A stretch of 64,000 nt of DNA, from NCBI GenBank assembly GCA_031002005.1, contig JARYHS010008074.1, positions 265,795,930-265,859,929 of the forward strand, read 5' to 3'. Of this stretch, positions 54,801 through 64,000 are shown piece by piece. Made by a program: the position numbers and the translations under genes. Source of the stretch: Vandiemenella viatica. Its lineage: Eukaryota > Arthropoda > Insecta > Orthoptera > Morabidae. Each line of letters opens with the position of its first letter. The stretch's first letter is position 1. A model generated the notes under the pieces. The model saw nothing but the letters and a program-made list of their open reading frames with translations, had not been told where the DNA came from and did not search any database.

Positions 54801-57000
54801 TTGTAATTAGAAGAGTTTTATAGCAATATTAGCCACCCACAATAGTTGTGAACTGCAGAGTATAGGTGTAGATATCTTTACAGGCGCATTAAAATTCTTT
54901 AAAATTCAACCTAAGAATCAATCAGTGAAGATTTAGTTTTTACAATGACCGGTGTCATCTTCTGATTCCATTTCATGTAACTTTAATTTTTTTTTTTTTT
55001 TGAACAGTTACATTTAGGTACTTGAGGGTTTAGATGTACAGTGTTTTTTTATATATCAATCCACATTTAACTTCAATTAATAAAATGTTTACTGTTATAA
55101 AATATATAAAATCTGGTGTTATCTCCAATAAATTACAATTAATATGGTAAGAATGTTTAAAATATTACCATACCATTTTCAACTGGCTGAATATCACAAG
55201 TAGTTAGAAATAACTACATGCAGACCAAATGCTTACTTCGAAATCTTTTCCACTTTCAGATTAAGGAACGTCATGCCATGCTTCTTTAGCAAATAAGTTG
55301 TCGGAGGCGGAGAGTTCAAGTGTCACTATCTGTCTGTAAACTGTGTTAATTGTGTTGTGTGTGTTAGGCATTATTTGTGTTTATGAAATGCGTACTTAGT
55401 GAGGCAGACTAGTTAGGGACTGTTTCAGCATTCGCATAGATGATTATGGAAAACCTGTCAAAACTGTATCTACACCTCAGGTGCAACATTACGTTCTATA
55501 GTTGTTGTATCTCATAGTGTCCAATATGGTGTCACTCGAATGCTCACTCAAAGAGGCAAGTTACATCGAATACCAACCACATTAATTGTTTCACATCAAA
55601 TGAATGAAAATGAAATTTCATAAAATTGAATGATTATTGTTGAACTTCTGTGTTTTGTAGGACGAATTAATAAATTAAGTACCAATTATGGATATCCGTA
55701 TGCAACTCGATTGGATAGGGATTGTCAGAGATAGGGTTCATCATTCTTTTTTTTAACGTGGTTATTAATCGACTAGTGATTCGTTTATACCAATACTAGA
55801 AGCCTTACCTATAAAATAATATGATTTAAAGCAATTTTTAACACCGTAATACACTCTCCTATTATCGGTGTTTGATTCTGTGCCGTTTCTCCGACATAGG
55901 AATGCTAATTTAATGTAACAGGCTTCCCAGCATTAATCCTAATTTTTAAATTTGTTTTACTCTAGTAGTTTTACGAGCTGGGAAGATGACGAGAGGCATT
56001 TAGTTTCCAGTGTACATCCGCATTGCACCAGTTATTCTGTAAGAAGGGATAACCATCTCAAAACAACGGAATATCGCTACTAATAGCTGTTCTTTATAGT
56101 TACATTTGTAACTGGAAAATTAGACCTTTTTGAACAGAACTTCACGCCACGTCAAGAGCGAAATCATTCGATTTGTGAAAAGAACGAGCTATCATCATGT
56201 CTCTTAGAAACGATCTATCCCAGAAAACAGAAACAGTGGGAAACACAAATCTGGATGCCGGATAAAGAAAAGAACCAGCGTGCTTGATTATAATATACGT
56301 ATACATTACTACTCACTCGTTAGGCTCTTTTGCTGAGAGTATGAATGGGACTGCTGCACATTATGAAGTATTTTCACGCCACTGAAATTTAATGGAAGTA
56401 AAATCGCTTTTGTTACCTCCAAAAATAATTTTGAACTTACTCATTAAGGAGATTCCGGAATTAACGGTCGAGGTACTTAGTAAGATACCCTCAGGCAAAT
56501 CAAACATACCTTTAAACTGATATTCAATTTATACTATTCGAATCAAGATAAAAAATAGAATTTTAAATTATATTTGAAGACAAAAAACATTAGAATTACG
56601 AAAAATAATTTGGAAACAAGTGATTGGAAATGATGGTAAATTAAACTTACAATAATTGAAAAACGAAATACAACCGTCTACATTAGGTCTAATTTGATAG
56701 TTAACATATCAATATAACAGCGGGAGAATTTCTCGCAACTATAGGAAATTAAGATGAATTGAAACATTATAATAGTAGTTAATGCTTATTTCGTGGATAT
56801 TAATTATAAAGTTGAGAGAATCTGAATTTCTGCAACCAGCTTCTTGGTAATTCCCGCATAATTACTATCATAAAAACAAAAACTTTATAACGGCAAAAGT
56901 GGATGGAGGATGGCGGATATAAATTAATTTCGTTGCAAATACACTGGTCTTGTAACCAGGTGTCAGTTCCTCCACGATCACTCGAAGGTCATGTGACAAG
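54801..57000. other. Intergenic DNA with minor repeat fragments
   Basis: 54940-54990 on minus reads AGAAGATGACACCGGTCATT, like the end of a Penelope-type or similar element. 55310-55500 contains AGCATTCGCATAGATGATTA and a GGAAAACCTGTCAAAACTG stretch, a repeat fragment also seen at about 15280-15330. No gene. Confidence 0.45.
56228..56285 (-). mobile_element. SINE S1 fragment
   Basis: GTGGGAAACACAAATCTGGA then TGCCGGAT matches the S1 body block AACCCAAATCTGGATGCCC. It is too short to show head or tail. Confidence 0.5.
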
Positions 57001-57166
57001 GTATCGGTTGCTCGAGGCTTCGTAGATGCTTTCACCGCCCGGCCTCCGCATTAGATACGTTCTCCGCTCGACCTCTTAGACGCTAACAGAGTTACGCGGG
57101 CCAGGGGAAAAAATATTGCACTAACCTGATACCGCCTTTCCCCATCCGTGACGGAGATTAACCGGC

Positions 57167-57200
57167 TATATAAACGGTCAGCGGGGTGTGTGCCGGCAGA
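57167..57200 (+). promoter_or_regulatory. Core promoter of cuticle gene 2 (TATA box)
   Basis: TATATAAA at 57167-57174 places transcription start near 57197 (GGCAGACAAC), giving a leader of about 25 bases before the ATG at 57221. The upstream 150 bp are GC-rich. GAAGGTCA at 56984-56991 is one base from a CAAGGTCA nuclear-receptor half site of the FTZ-F1 type known from cuticle-gene control; this is a weak match. Confidence 0.65.
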
Positions 57201-57220
57201 CAACAGCTGCCGCAGCCGAG

Positions 57221-57655
57221 ATGCAGAGTGTTGTGATCGTGTCGTGCCTGCTGGTGGCCGCCGCCCACGCCGGGCTGGTGGCTCCTCACTACCCCGTGCC
57301 CGCTCCTCGACACGAGGTGGTGTACGACTACGTGGCGTACCCGCAGTACAAGTTCGACTACTCGGTGGCCGACTCGCACACCGGCGACGCCAAGACGCAG
57401 TGGGAGCACCGCGACGGAGACCGCGTCACCGGCGCCTACAGCCTCATCGACGCCGACGGCACGACGCGCATCGTCGAGTACTCTGCCGACGACCACAACG
57501 GCTTCCAGGCGGTCGTCAAGCGTCTCGGCCACCCCGCTCCCAGACCCGCAGTCCACCACGCCGCGCCAGCCCACGCCGCCCCAGCCCCTCACGTCGCACC
57601 GGCCCTTCATGCCGCACCGGCCCTCCACGCCGCACATCTGCCCTATCACGGCTAA
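57221..57655 (+). CDS. RR-2 cuticular protein 2
   Basis: Predicted 144-residue secreted chitin-binding cuticle protein. Residues 1-17 are a signal peptide (VVIVSCLLVAAAHA, cleavage after AHA). Residues 35-103 are the RR-2 domain ([53 protein letters not shown]), about 55 of 69 positions identical to gene 1 by my alignment. The tail (104-144) is Ala/Pro/His-rich, with APAHAAPAPHVAPALHAAP repeats, and ends LPYHG as in gene 1. Start chosen at 57221 because the signal peptide begins there and the TATA box lies 54 bp upstream; earlier ATGs precede or abut the promoter. Intronless. Third positions are almost all G or C. No clear AATAAA follows; variant signals such as AATACA near 57786 are possible. 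Confidence 0.95.
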   Translation: MQSVVIVSCLLVAAAHAGLVAPHYPVPAPRHEVVYDYVAYPQYKFDYSVADSHTGDAKTQWEHRDGDRVTGAYSLIDADGTTRIVEYSADDHNGFQAVVKRLGHPAPRPAVHHAAPAHAAPAPHVAPALHAAPALHAAHLPYHG

Positions 57656-57739
57656 CATACTGCACATCGCGGACAAGGCATAGCAAATGCTATATGTTCG
57701 CAACAGTCAACCAGCTACAGCTAGCTTCATAGGCATCAC

Positions 57740-59654
57740 ACACGACATTTTTTATACACTATTATATTTGTTGTAAATAATGTGAAATACAATTAGTGAA
57801 AGCAACTATCTTCGTTTTGTTCTTGTTCCTCAATTTTCCTTTCCTATTTTGAGAACTGTAAACCTTTTCAATGTAGTTTGTAGGGCAACTATTTATTTGA
57901 ATACTAATTTTGTTTTTCTGAGTAGGAAAGAAATAATACTTCTCTGGGCACCGAGAATGATGGTCTCTAGAATATAGTTTGTCGTTGTAAAGGGAGTTTG
58001 TTGTGTTGAATCTGACCTTGGAGACGAATGGATCACAATTTTGTAGCCGACACTATAAATCAAGATTAATATGTAAAGGGATGTGTAAAGAAAAGATTCC
58101 AGCTGTTATTGTTTTATATGTTCATTAAACTACTAAATGATTAATAATTTGTTATTAATCTTAAAGTAAGATTAATATGTATATATAAAAATTGCGAGTG
58201 GATAAAAATAAAATGGAAGTATTAGTTAATAGCATCATATGTCAATTTGTTTGTTGATTAAATACTAAATGAATTTACAAAAAATGTTGTAGAACATGAA
58301 GCAAGTCTTTTATTAAGAAGCGATATTAATAAATGGGTTCAAGATGACGGGATGTACTAGTGTAATTTAGTTCACTACAAGAAACAGTGAACCCATAAGT
58401 TTTGATTATCATAAAAAAAAACCAATGATTTCAAATTTTAAGAAAGTTTTTAGTCAGAACGCATTGTCTAAATTTTCTAGAATAGTTCTAGAAGTTTTTT
58501 TAAATATTTATATTTTTTTTTTTTTAAATGTAAAAGAGAAAAAGAATGGACTGTGCATTGGTCTCCTTTATCTTGGAATTAGTTTGGTGTTTTCCATCCT
58601 GATGAGACAATGATATCGTGCTGGCGCACGGTTACTGATTATTTCCAAACAACTTGTTATCTTTCCCTATCTCTACTGATATATATTAACCGCAAATTGC
58701 GTTCATGAAGATGCAATGTAAATACGGTTCTTCAAATAAGTTTAGTATAGTGAGTTCAAAAGTCAATAGAAATCAATAGAAAGAAATAGTATGGTAGTAC
58801 AGCTTACATCCATTGTTTACCTGTGACAGGTTTCAATAATATAATCACCGTTTTGGAAGACACTAAAATAGAGAAAATCAATTTTGAATTCTGAATCTCA
58901 AAGTTTATTTTTCCAAACTTTTAACACATCGGTTTAAAGAATAAAGGTAGCTTCATATGTATTCCTTTATTAGTTATCTATGTGACACCTTGTAGAAGTC
59001 ATTTCCTATTTGAATCTTTTAAGTTAGTTTCTGATTTCATATCCATTCCAGTTCTACACAAGTCAATATCTAAACAGTAAGTTCATAGCCGACCCGCTCT
59101 ATTAAGTACCTTAATCATTTAACCACTCATTAGAAATTAGTTTCCATCTATGAGTAGCACAAATCATACTTAACGTTTGTAATAATACAACACACATTAA
59201 TGCATTAACTATGGACGCTGGGTAGCCGCGGATACTACTGTAGCTATTAACCTAGCACCGTATACCCTACCACTACTTTTGCTCGGCCGCATACGTCATC
59301 TTCAATGCCAGTATTGCTATCAGGAGGGGGGGGGGGGGCTTGCACCTATTCAAAGTAAACATTATAATCAAATATTTCCGTATGTTTCCCTTTAGTTTTT
59401 AATAATTCACATACTTAATTTTCGCTTTATGAACTTAATAGCTAATCAGACTTCGATTGTGAATCAATGTGTTAAACATTAAGTAATAAGTGACTTGCGA
59501 AATCACTAACAAATCACTTTCTAATGTAATATTTAGAAAATTAATTGTGAACTTTTAGCACGGGGTAAATTTCGACGTCAGTCATCACCACAAACACGTA
59601 ATAGGAAGTAAAATCTATGTTTTAATTACCCTAGGCTACTTGACCTTTATGTAA
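57740..59654. other. Intergenic DNA, no gene seen
   Basis: AT-rich. 58815-58865 on minus contains GAAACCTGTCACAGGTAA, a hairpin-forming motif found at ends of some retroelements. 59320-59338 is a G-run. No coding domain. Confidence 0.4.
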
Positions 59655-60160
59655 TTGCGATGGAGCCCACGCTTCGGTGGAAACATTCCTACACACCCAT
59701 TTTTCCCACTTTCCTGTATCTCCTATTTTAGCCCTTTACAAATTTCAACTTTAAATTCTTCAGCGTTTTTGGTAAATCATTCATCACTTCTTGTGTTAAC
59801 TTATTCCAATACCTGACCTCGTTTCCTACGAAAGAAAATCTTCCCACACCCTGGTGCCAGAATTCGAGTGCCAATTTGTGGTCATGGTAACCTTTTCCCT
59901 TCCATGTATTACTTTTAAATCTTACACCAACATCTTTCCACACCTCATCACTAATACACGCCTTGTACAGTTCTATGACTCTCTTCACCTTCTTCTTGTC
60001 TTTCAATGAATCCTATTCCACCCCTTTTGTCATGTATGTTACTGATTGTGATCTGTGGCAGTCTCCAGAGACAAACCTCGCAGCCTTTCTTTGTATTCTC
60101 TTCAACTTCTGTATTTGACACTGTAGTATATGTTTCCAGGTTGGTCCCAAAATATAGCAG
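59655..60160 (-). mobile_element. LINE 3' end (family L1x)
   Basis: On minus, frame 59728-60006 gives VIELYKACISDEVWKDVGVR and KGKGYHDHKLALEFWHQGVG, then RFSFVGNEVRYWNKL, the family's C-terminus. The tail on plus carries the hairpin GGAGC-CCAC-GCTTC (59662-59675). Antisense of an RRAARFVSG-like stretch continues to about 60110. It is truncated and broken, though its C-terminal frame is the best preserved of the family here. Confidence 0.85.
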
Positions 60161-60599
60161 GGGGTTCCTTGTGGGAAGGAATTTTGTAGTTTATCATATT
60201 TAATAATTAATTATTAATACAGGATATTTAATTTTAAAAGGTAATGCAAATCTAAAATTGGCAAGAATCTCGACGCTGTCGGGATGTAAAGAAAAATTGT
60301 CACAACATGACATTTAATTTAATTCATATGGCAATAACATGTGTAGGCGAATTTATCTTTAAATTGAATACATGATTGTATAAAATAACTATGCAACGCT
60401 TAAATGTACAATTAGCCGTTAAGAAAACAAACAAAATGAAATTGACTTTGAAGTTGGAACTCAAATGATTGGAACGTGTGGAGAAATGATATGCAAAATT
60501 AATGTACATAACAAATTATGACATCGGACAACATTATCAATGATGCTATGACGTTAAATAATGAAATAACTGTGGGCGTCATGAATGGAATAAATATAC
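60161..60599. other. Intergenic DNA, no gene seen
   Basis: AT-rich, nothing recognised. Confidence 0.4.
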
Positions 60600-61083
60600 C
60601 GGCTTTACGCCTCGTCGACGGCGAGAGGCGGGATGGGACTGAGGCCGAGGAATCGGAAGGAATTTGGCCATGGCCATTTGAAGAGCATCCGGGCATTCGC
60701 ATGGTTTTTTTGGGGAAACCATACAAAACCCAAATATGGATTACCGGACGGGATTCGATTTTTTTTTTTAACTGCTTTACGTCTTTTTTTAACATCGAGG
60801 TCTTTAGAGACGGGAAAGGATGGGGGGCAAGGATGGGGGCAAGGAATGGGAAGGAATTTGGCCATGGCCTTTTTGAAGGATCATCCCGGCATTTGCCTGT
60901 AGTGATTTGGGGAAACCATGGAAAACCCAAATCTGGATGCCCGGACGGGGATTCGAACCGCCGTCCTCCCGAATGCGAGGCGAGAACGCTAAGCGTTACA
61001 CCGCCCCGCTCGGTACGGGATTCGAATCGGCGTCCTCCCGGATGCGAGGCCAGAACATTAACAGCTCACCCACCACGCTTGGT
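60600..61083 (-). mobile_element. SINE S1 (CGACGAGGCG-tailed subfamily) interrupted by another S1
   Basis: The outer copy runs 60600-60758 and resumes at 61026-61083. Its left part has TTTACGCCTCGTCGACGGCG, AATTTGGCCATGGCC and GGGGAAACCATA. Its right part restores the head (GGCGTCCTCCCGGATGCGAG, then ACCCACCACGCTTGGTCAC). The break falls inside its B box. Confidence 0.9.
60759..61014 (-). mobile_element. SINE S1 (GTAAAGCAGTT-tailed subfamily), inserted in the outer S1
   Basis: A 256-bp complete copy closely similar to 36358-36629. T-run and AACTGCTTTACGTC at the left, GGGGATTCGAACCGCCGTCC and CACCGCCCCGCTCGGT at the right. An exact 11-bp duplication of the outer SINE, ACGGGATTCGA, flanks it (60748-60758 and 61015-61025). 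RNA polymerase III boxes look intact. Confidence 0.92.
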
Positions 61084-61480
61084 CACAAATATATCATTCG
61101 AAATTGTCCGAGAATGTGCCAAAATAGTCTTCAGAAGTAAAATGCTTTCATAACCACTCGTACAGTTTTGGAAATTTATATCGTTAGCTCAGTAGGGATT
61201 TATTTAGAAAGTTAGAGCAGAAACTTCTTATTTCAGGGTCGCTATCTGTTTCATGTAATGTGCAAATACTGGACTTGGTGATATAACACTTTATCATAGC
61301 AACTCTGCGTCTGTAACCGATGATGATCGAAGGTGGACCCAAAGGAATGTGAGACCTGTGCCTCCTAATATAGCTGCAATAGAGCTCGACCAGGTAATGC
61401 TCATATCAGCTTTACGGACTCTGTCGCTGTGCGAATGTCACCAAGCGTCGCATTACATCACACAAAATGTGCGTCCCATA
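61084..61480. other. Intergenic DNA, no gene seen
   Basis: No domain recognised; may include the antisense of further L1x sequence just left of 61482. Confidence 0.35.
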
Positions 61481-61481
61481 T

Positions 61482-61640
61482 TACACCACCATATTCAAGC
61501 AACGGTCTGACCAAAGTTTTGTTAACCAATGCCCTTACTTCTCGTGTACATCACCCCAGCACTCTTTTCAACAAGTTCAGGATTTTGAATCCTTTTCCTA
61601 CTACCTGCACAAATAACAATGTATTACTATGTTCCTGAAC
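61482..61640 (-). mobile_element. LINE fragment (family L1x), internal part
   Basis: CACCACCATATTCAAGCAAC, TGACCAAAGTTTTGTTAACC and GATTTTGAATCCTTTTCCTA align with 53868-53995. This is the antisense of the KTLxxHWL...GYKILNLL segment. No tail is present. Confidence 0.7.
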
Positions 61641-61779
61641 GCTAAGAAGAATCCTGTTTAAGATGGTTGGTATATACGAATAAACAACGGAGGGAAAAAA
61701 ATACCAATCATTAATTATCTCAACATGTTAAAAAAACCCACTCCTGGTCCATATTCACTTGGTAGGCCATAGGCAGTAG

Positions 61780-63515
61780 TAACAAAAGTTTTTTTTATTC
61801 AATGCCTTCTGTATAGAAATAGGGAATTCAATAACAAAAAATCCTCAAGATTTTTTTGAAATATGTTAACTCCAAAAGATGTAGTAGAGATTACCCAATG
61901 TTATGTTAAAAGACTAGCAGGCCCTAAGTGGAGGAACAAGTATACTTAATGCATTTGCGGAATACTTCAAATCATTTTATAAACCATCTAATAACACTAA
62001 AATAAATTTATTTGAGGATCAAACAAATTTTACTTTAAATTCAATTAACATTTCCAATTCAGAAATTGAAAAATTTGATGACAATAAAAGTGCAATTCCT
62101 GACGTTATTCTACCTATTTTGCTAAGGAAATGCAAATATACAATTACTTCAATATTAAAATTAATATTTGATAGATGTCTTAGTGAAGGTATAGTCACAA
62201 AGGAATGAAAATCAGCATTTATGACTCCTGTACACAAACCAAGCCCCAAAAGTGTTACTAGAAACTACAGACCTATTTCTAATTAATACGTAATACTAAA
62301 ACTCCTGGAATCCATTGTTAATAAAAAAAATTAAAGATTACTATGTCTCCTTACTTACCACCAAACCAAAATTGATTCATGGAAGTAAGAAATGTCAAAT
62401 CTAACTAAATGTGTTACTCACAATATATTTTATCCTCCATAGAAAATGGAACTAAAGTTGATTGTATCTATATGACTTCAGTAAAGCTTTTGATTCGGTC
62501 AGTCATAATCTACTTGTTCTCAAACTTAAATCTTTTGGGATAGTGGGATCCCTTCTCAAGTGGCTAGAAAGTTACTTAACTAACAGGGTTAAAATAGTTA
62601 AATATAAAGCATTTACTTTAATTGAAATATTAGTGCTATCCGTTGTCCCACAAGGTTCCCATCTCAGTCCACTTCTGTTTATCATTTTTATAAATAAGAT
62701 ATGTAAAATTTTGAAAAATGTAAAGTTTTTTTATTTTTTGCTGATGACCTAAAATTATTTAAAAGTATAGAATCAATTAAAGACATACAGGTATACAATC
62801 TTCAGAATTGTTGCACTGCTCTCAATGATTGGTGTAAAGATAATGACTTACATTTAAATCCATTAAAATGCAAAAGTATTTCATTTAAACGAGCAAGTAA
62901 ATTTTTTTTTATCAAAATACTCAATAAGAGGTATTGAGTTGGAGCAGGTGTGCTCAGTTAACGATTTATGGAGTAGTATTGGACAGTAAAATGAGTTCCC
63001 ATGAACATGTTGACACTACGAGTTGTAAACAAATCTTAACAAAAAAATATGTTTTGTTATTAGGACATGTCGCGAAATCCATTCCAGAATAATATATCTA
63101 TCTATTGTATGGTCAACACTAGCATATTCATCAGTAATTTGGTCACCGTACATATTGTCTCAAACTAAAAGAATAGAAACTGTTCAGCATAATTTTTTTA
63201 GATATATAACATTTAGAATGGGTTTTCCAGACCCATATCGTGATCATACATACACCCACGTTGCATCCATCTTAAGAATACCCTATCTGCAATAATTTCT
63301 CGAACTTAATAATGATTTTTAAATTTTTGTTAAATTTGTGCAATGGTAATACTGATTGTTCAGAATTGCCAGGAAGTTTAAGGTTCAAATTTTACTCGAC
63401 AAACAACAACATTTTCCCTAATGAAATATAAGCACTTGTATACAGAAAATAATCCCTCAACAAGAATGTGCAAGCTTGCTAATTGTCATAGTAGGGATAA
63501 ACTTGGAGACTGAGC
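61780..63515 (+). mobile_element. LINE reverse transcriptase region, broken
   Basis: Plus strand. 62230-62285 reads PKSVTRNYRPIS (fingers). Frame 62462-62752 reads YLYDFSKAFDSVSHNLLVLK, then WLESYLTNR and VVPQGSHLSPLLFIIFINK. The active-site FADDLKLF follows at about 62732-62760 in a shifted frame. LNDWCKDNDLHLNPLKCKSI comes next. The order is that of CR1/jockey-type polymerases. Stops and frameshifts throughout; endonuclease not recognised. Confidence 0.85.
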
Positions 63516-63770
63516 TATAAAATGGCGCTAAATAAGGTAAAAACTATTGGAGTAAGTAAGAAGGTGATTTGCTGGGTAGAAGAATTCCCAAAAGGTAGAA
63601 AGCAAAAAGTTAGAGTAGGAAATGCAGTATCAAAAGAAGTAGGAGTGAACATGGGAGTCCCACAGGCTAGTGTATTGGGACCATTGTTATTCTATTGAAT
63701 GATTGTGTTAATGGTTTACTGTAGGAAGTTAGATTGTTCGCAGATGGCATAATCATCATATATATTATTT
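63516..63770 (+). mobile_element. Second LINE reverse transcriptase fragment
   Basis: Plus frame reads TIGVSKKVICWVEEFPKGRK then QKVRVGNAVSKEVGVNMGVP followed by QASVLGPLLF, with a degraded LFADGI active site after a stop. It is a different family from the preceding element (GVPQGSVLGPLLF type). Joined end to end with it, so the two were brought together by insertion or deletion. Confidence 0.75.
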
Positions 63771-64000
63771 CTATAAGGTATTTTTTTGTCACAACCCTAT
63801 ATCTTCCTTCATACTTAACCGAAATCAATGAATGAGGTGTCATTTTAAAGCTTTTGGTCTCCACTTTGGTTAAATCGTATTTTAAGCATGAAAGTTTTCG
63901 GAATTGGACCCTTAAAGGGCAAAAATGTAATTTTTTCTAAAATGCTGTTTTCTGTGTTACGAGTCAGTTATCTCCCTGGATACCTATCTGAAACCGTTTT
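63771..64000. other. Window end, nothing recognised
   Basis: AT-rich, no domain or repeat match. Confidence 0.4.

Noticed and set aside
57148..57732. 194-codon plus frame and 181-codon minus frame over cuticle gene 2
   Set aside because: Shadow frames, rich in Arg or Val/Gly from GC-rich codons, without domains.
58815..58865. Second hammerhead-like motif on minus (GAAACCTGTCACAGGTAA)
   Set aside because: A good stem III is present, but the CTGANGA core reads GTGATTA and stem I partners do not pair.
60518..61153. A 211-codon plus frame and overlapping frames
   Set aside because: They span the nested SINE pair and change meaning at each SINE boundary.

Overview
The window reads as nuclear DNA of a hemimetabolous insect. 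Evidence: two RR-2 cuticular protein genes, GT/AG splice sites around a MYND zinc-finger exon, AT-rich intergenic DNA, and a dense, decayed transposon load (LINEs, tRNA-derived SINEs, Tc1/mariner, hAT, Harbinger-like elements). Several repeats (the SINE that reads GGTTCGAATCCCCGTCC in its B-box region, a LINE tail reading GACTGGTTTGATGCAATCC, and a repeat with GGGTGGCAGAGGGT) resemble repeats I associate with orthopterans and other Polyneoptera, so I favour that group. I cannot name a species. A 1,000-base run of N marks an assembly gap at 17862-18861.

Layout. 1-6.9 kb: mariner remnant, an unclassified 166-bp repeat, a probable LTR and a LINE 3' end. 6.9-7.06 kb: the MYND exon on the minus strand, the only sign of a conventional multi-exon gene. 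8.8-20 kb: transposon debris, including a LINE split by a hAT element that carries LINE sequence and the gap. 22-27 kb: LINE fragments and a nearly complete but broken jockey-clade LINE (gag zinc knuckles, APE endonuclease, reverse transcriptase) on the minus strand. 29 kb: a hammerhead-ribozyme-like motif. 30.4-32.4 kb: a four-layer nest of insertions. 33.2-41.4 kb: a MADF-coding element, more SINEs, a degenerate Tc1 transposon and a second AGGCCC-ended element with a MITE inside it. 42.9-45.2 kb: an element with long inverted repeats.

51-57.7 kb holds the two clear host genes: intronless RR-2 cuticular proteins on the plus strand about 6 kb apart, each with a TATA box, a signal peptide, a chitin-binding RR-2 domain and the same C-terminal LPYHG. 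They are very GC- and CpG-rich compared with the DNA around them and look like part of an RR-2 gene cluster; both would be secreted by epidermis into hard cuticle. 59.6-64 kb returns to LINEs, plus a SINE nested inside another SINE.

Nothing here forms a multi-gene operon or defence-type system. The unusual content is structural: insertion nests that can be dated relative to each other, SINE tails with strong RNA hairpins, a LINE 3' hairpin with a compensatory change, long-terminal-inverted-repeat and Harbinger-like elements, and a hammerhead-like motif. All alignments were done by eye, so boundaries are approximate except where duplicated target sites fix them.
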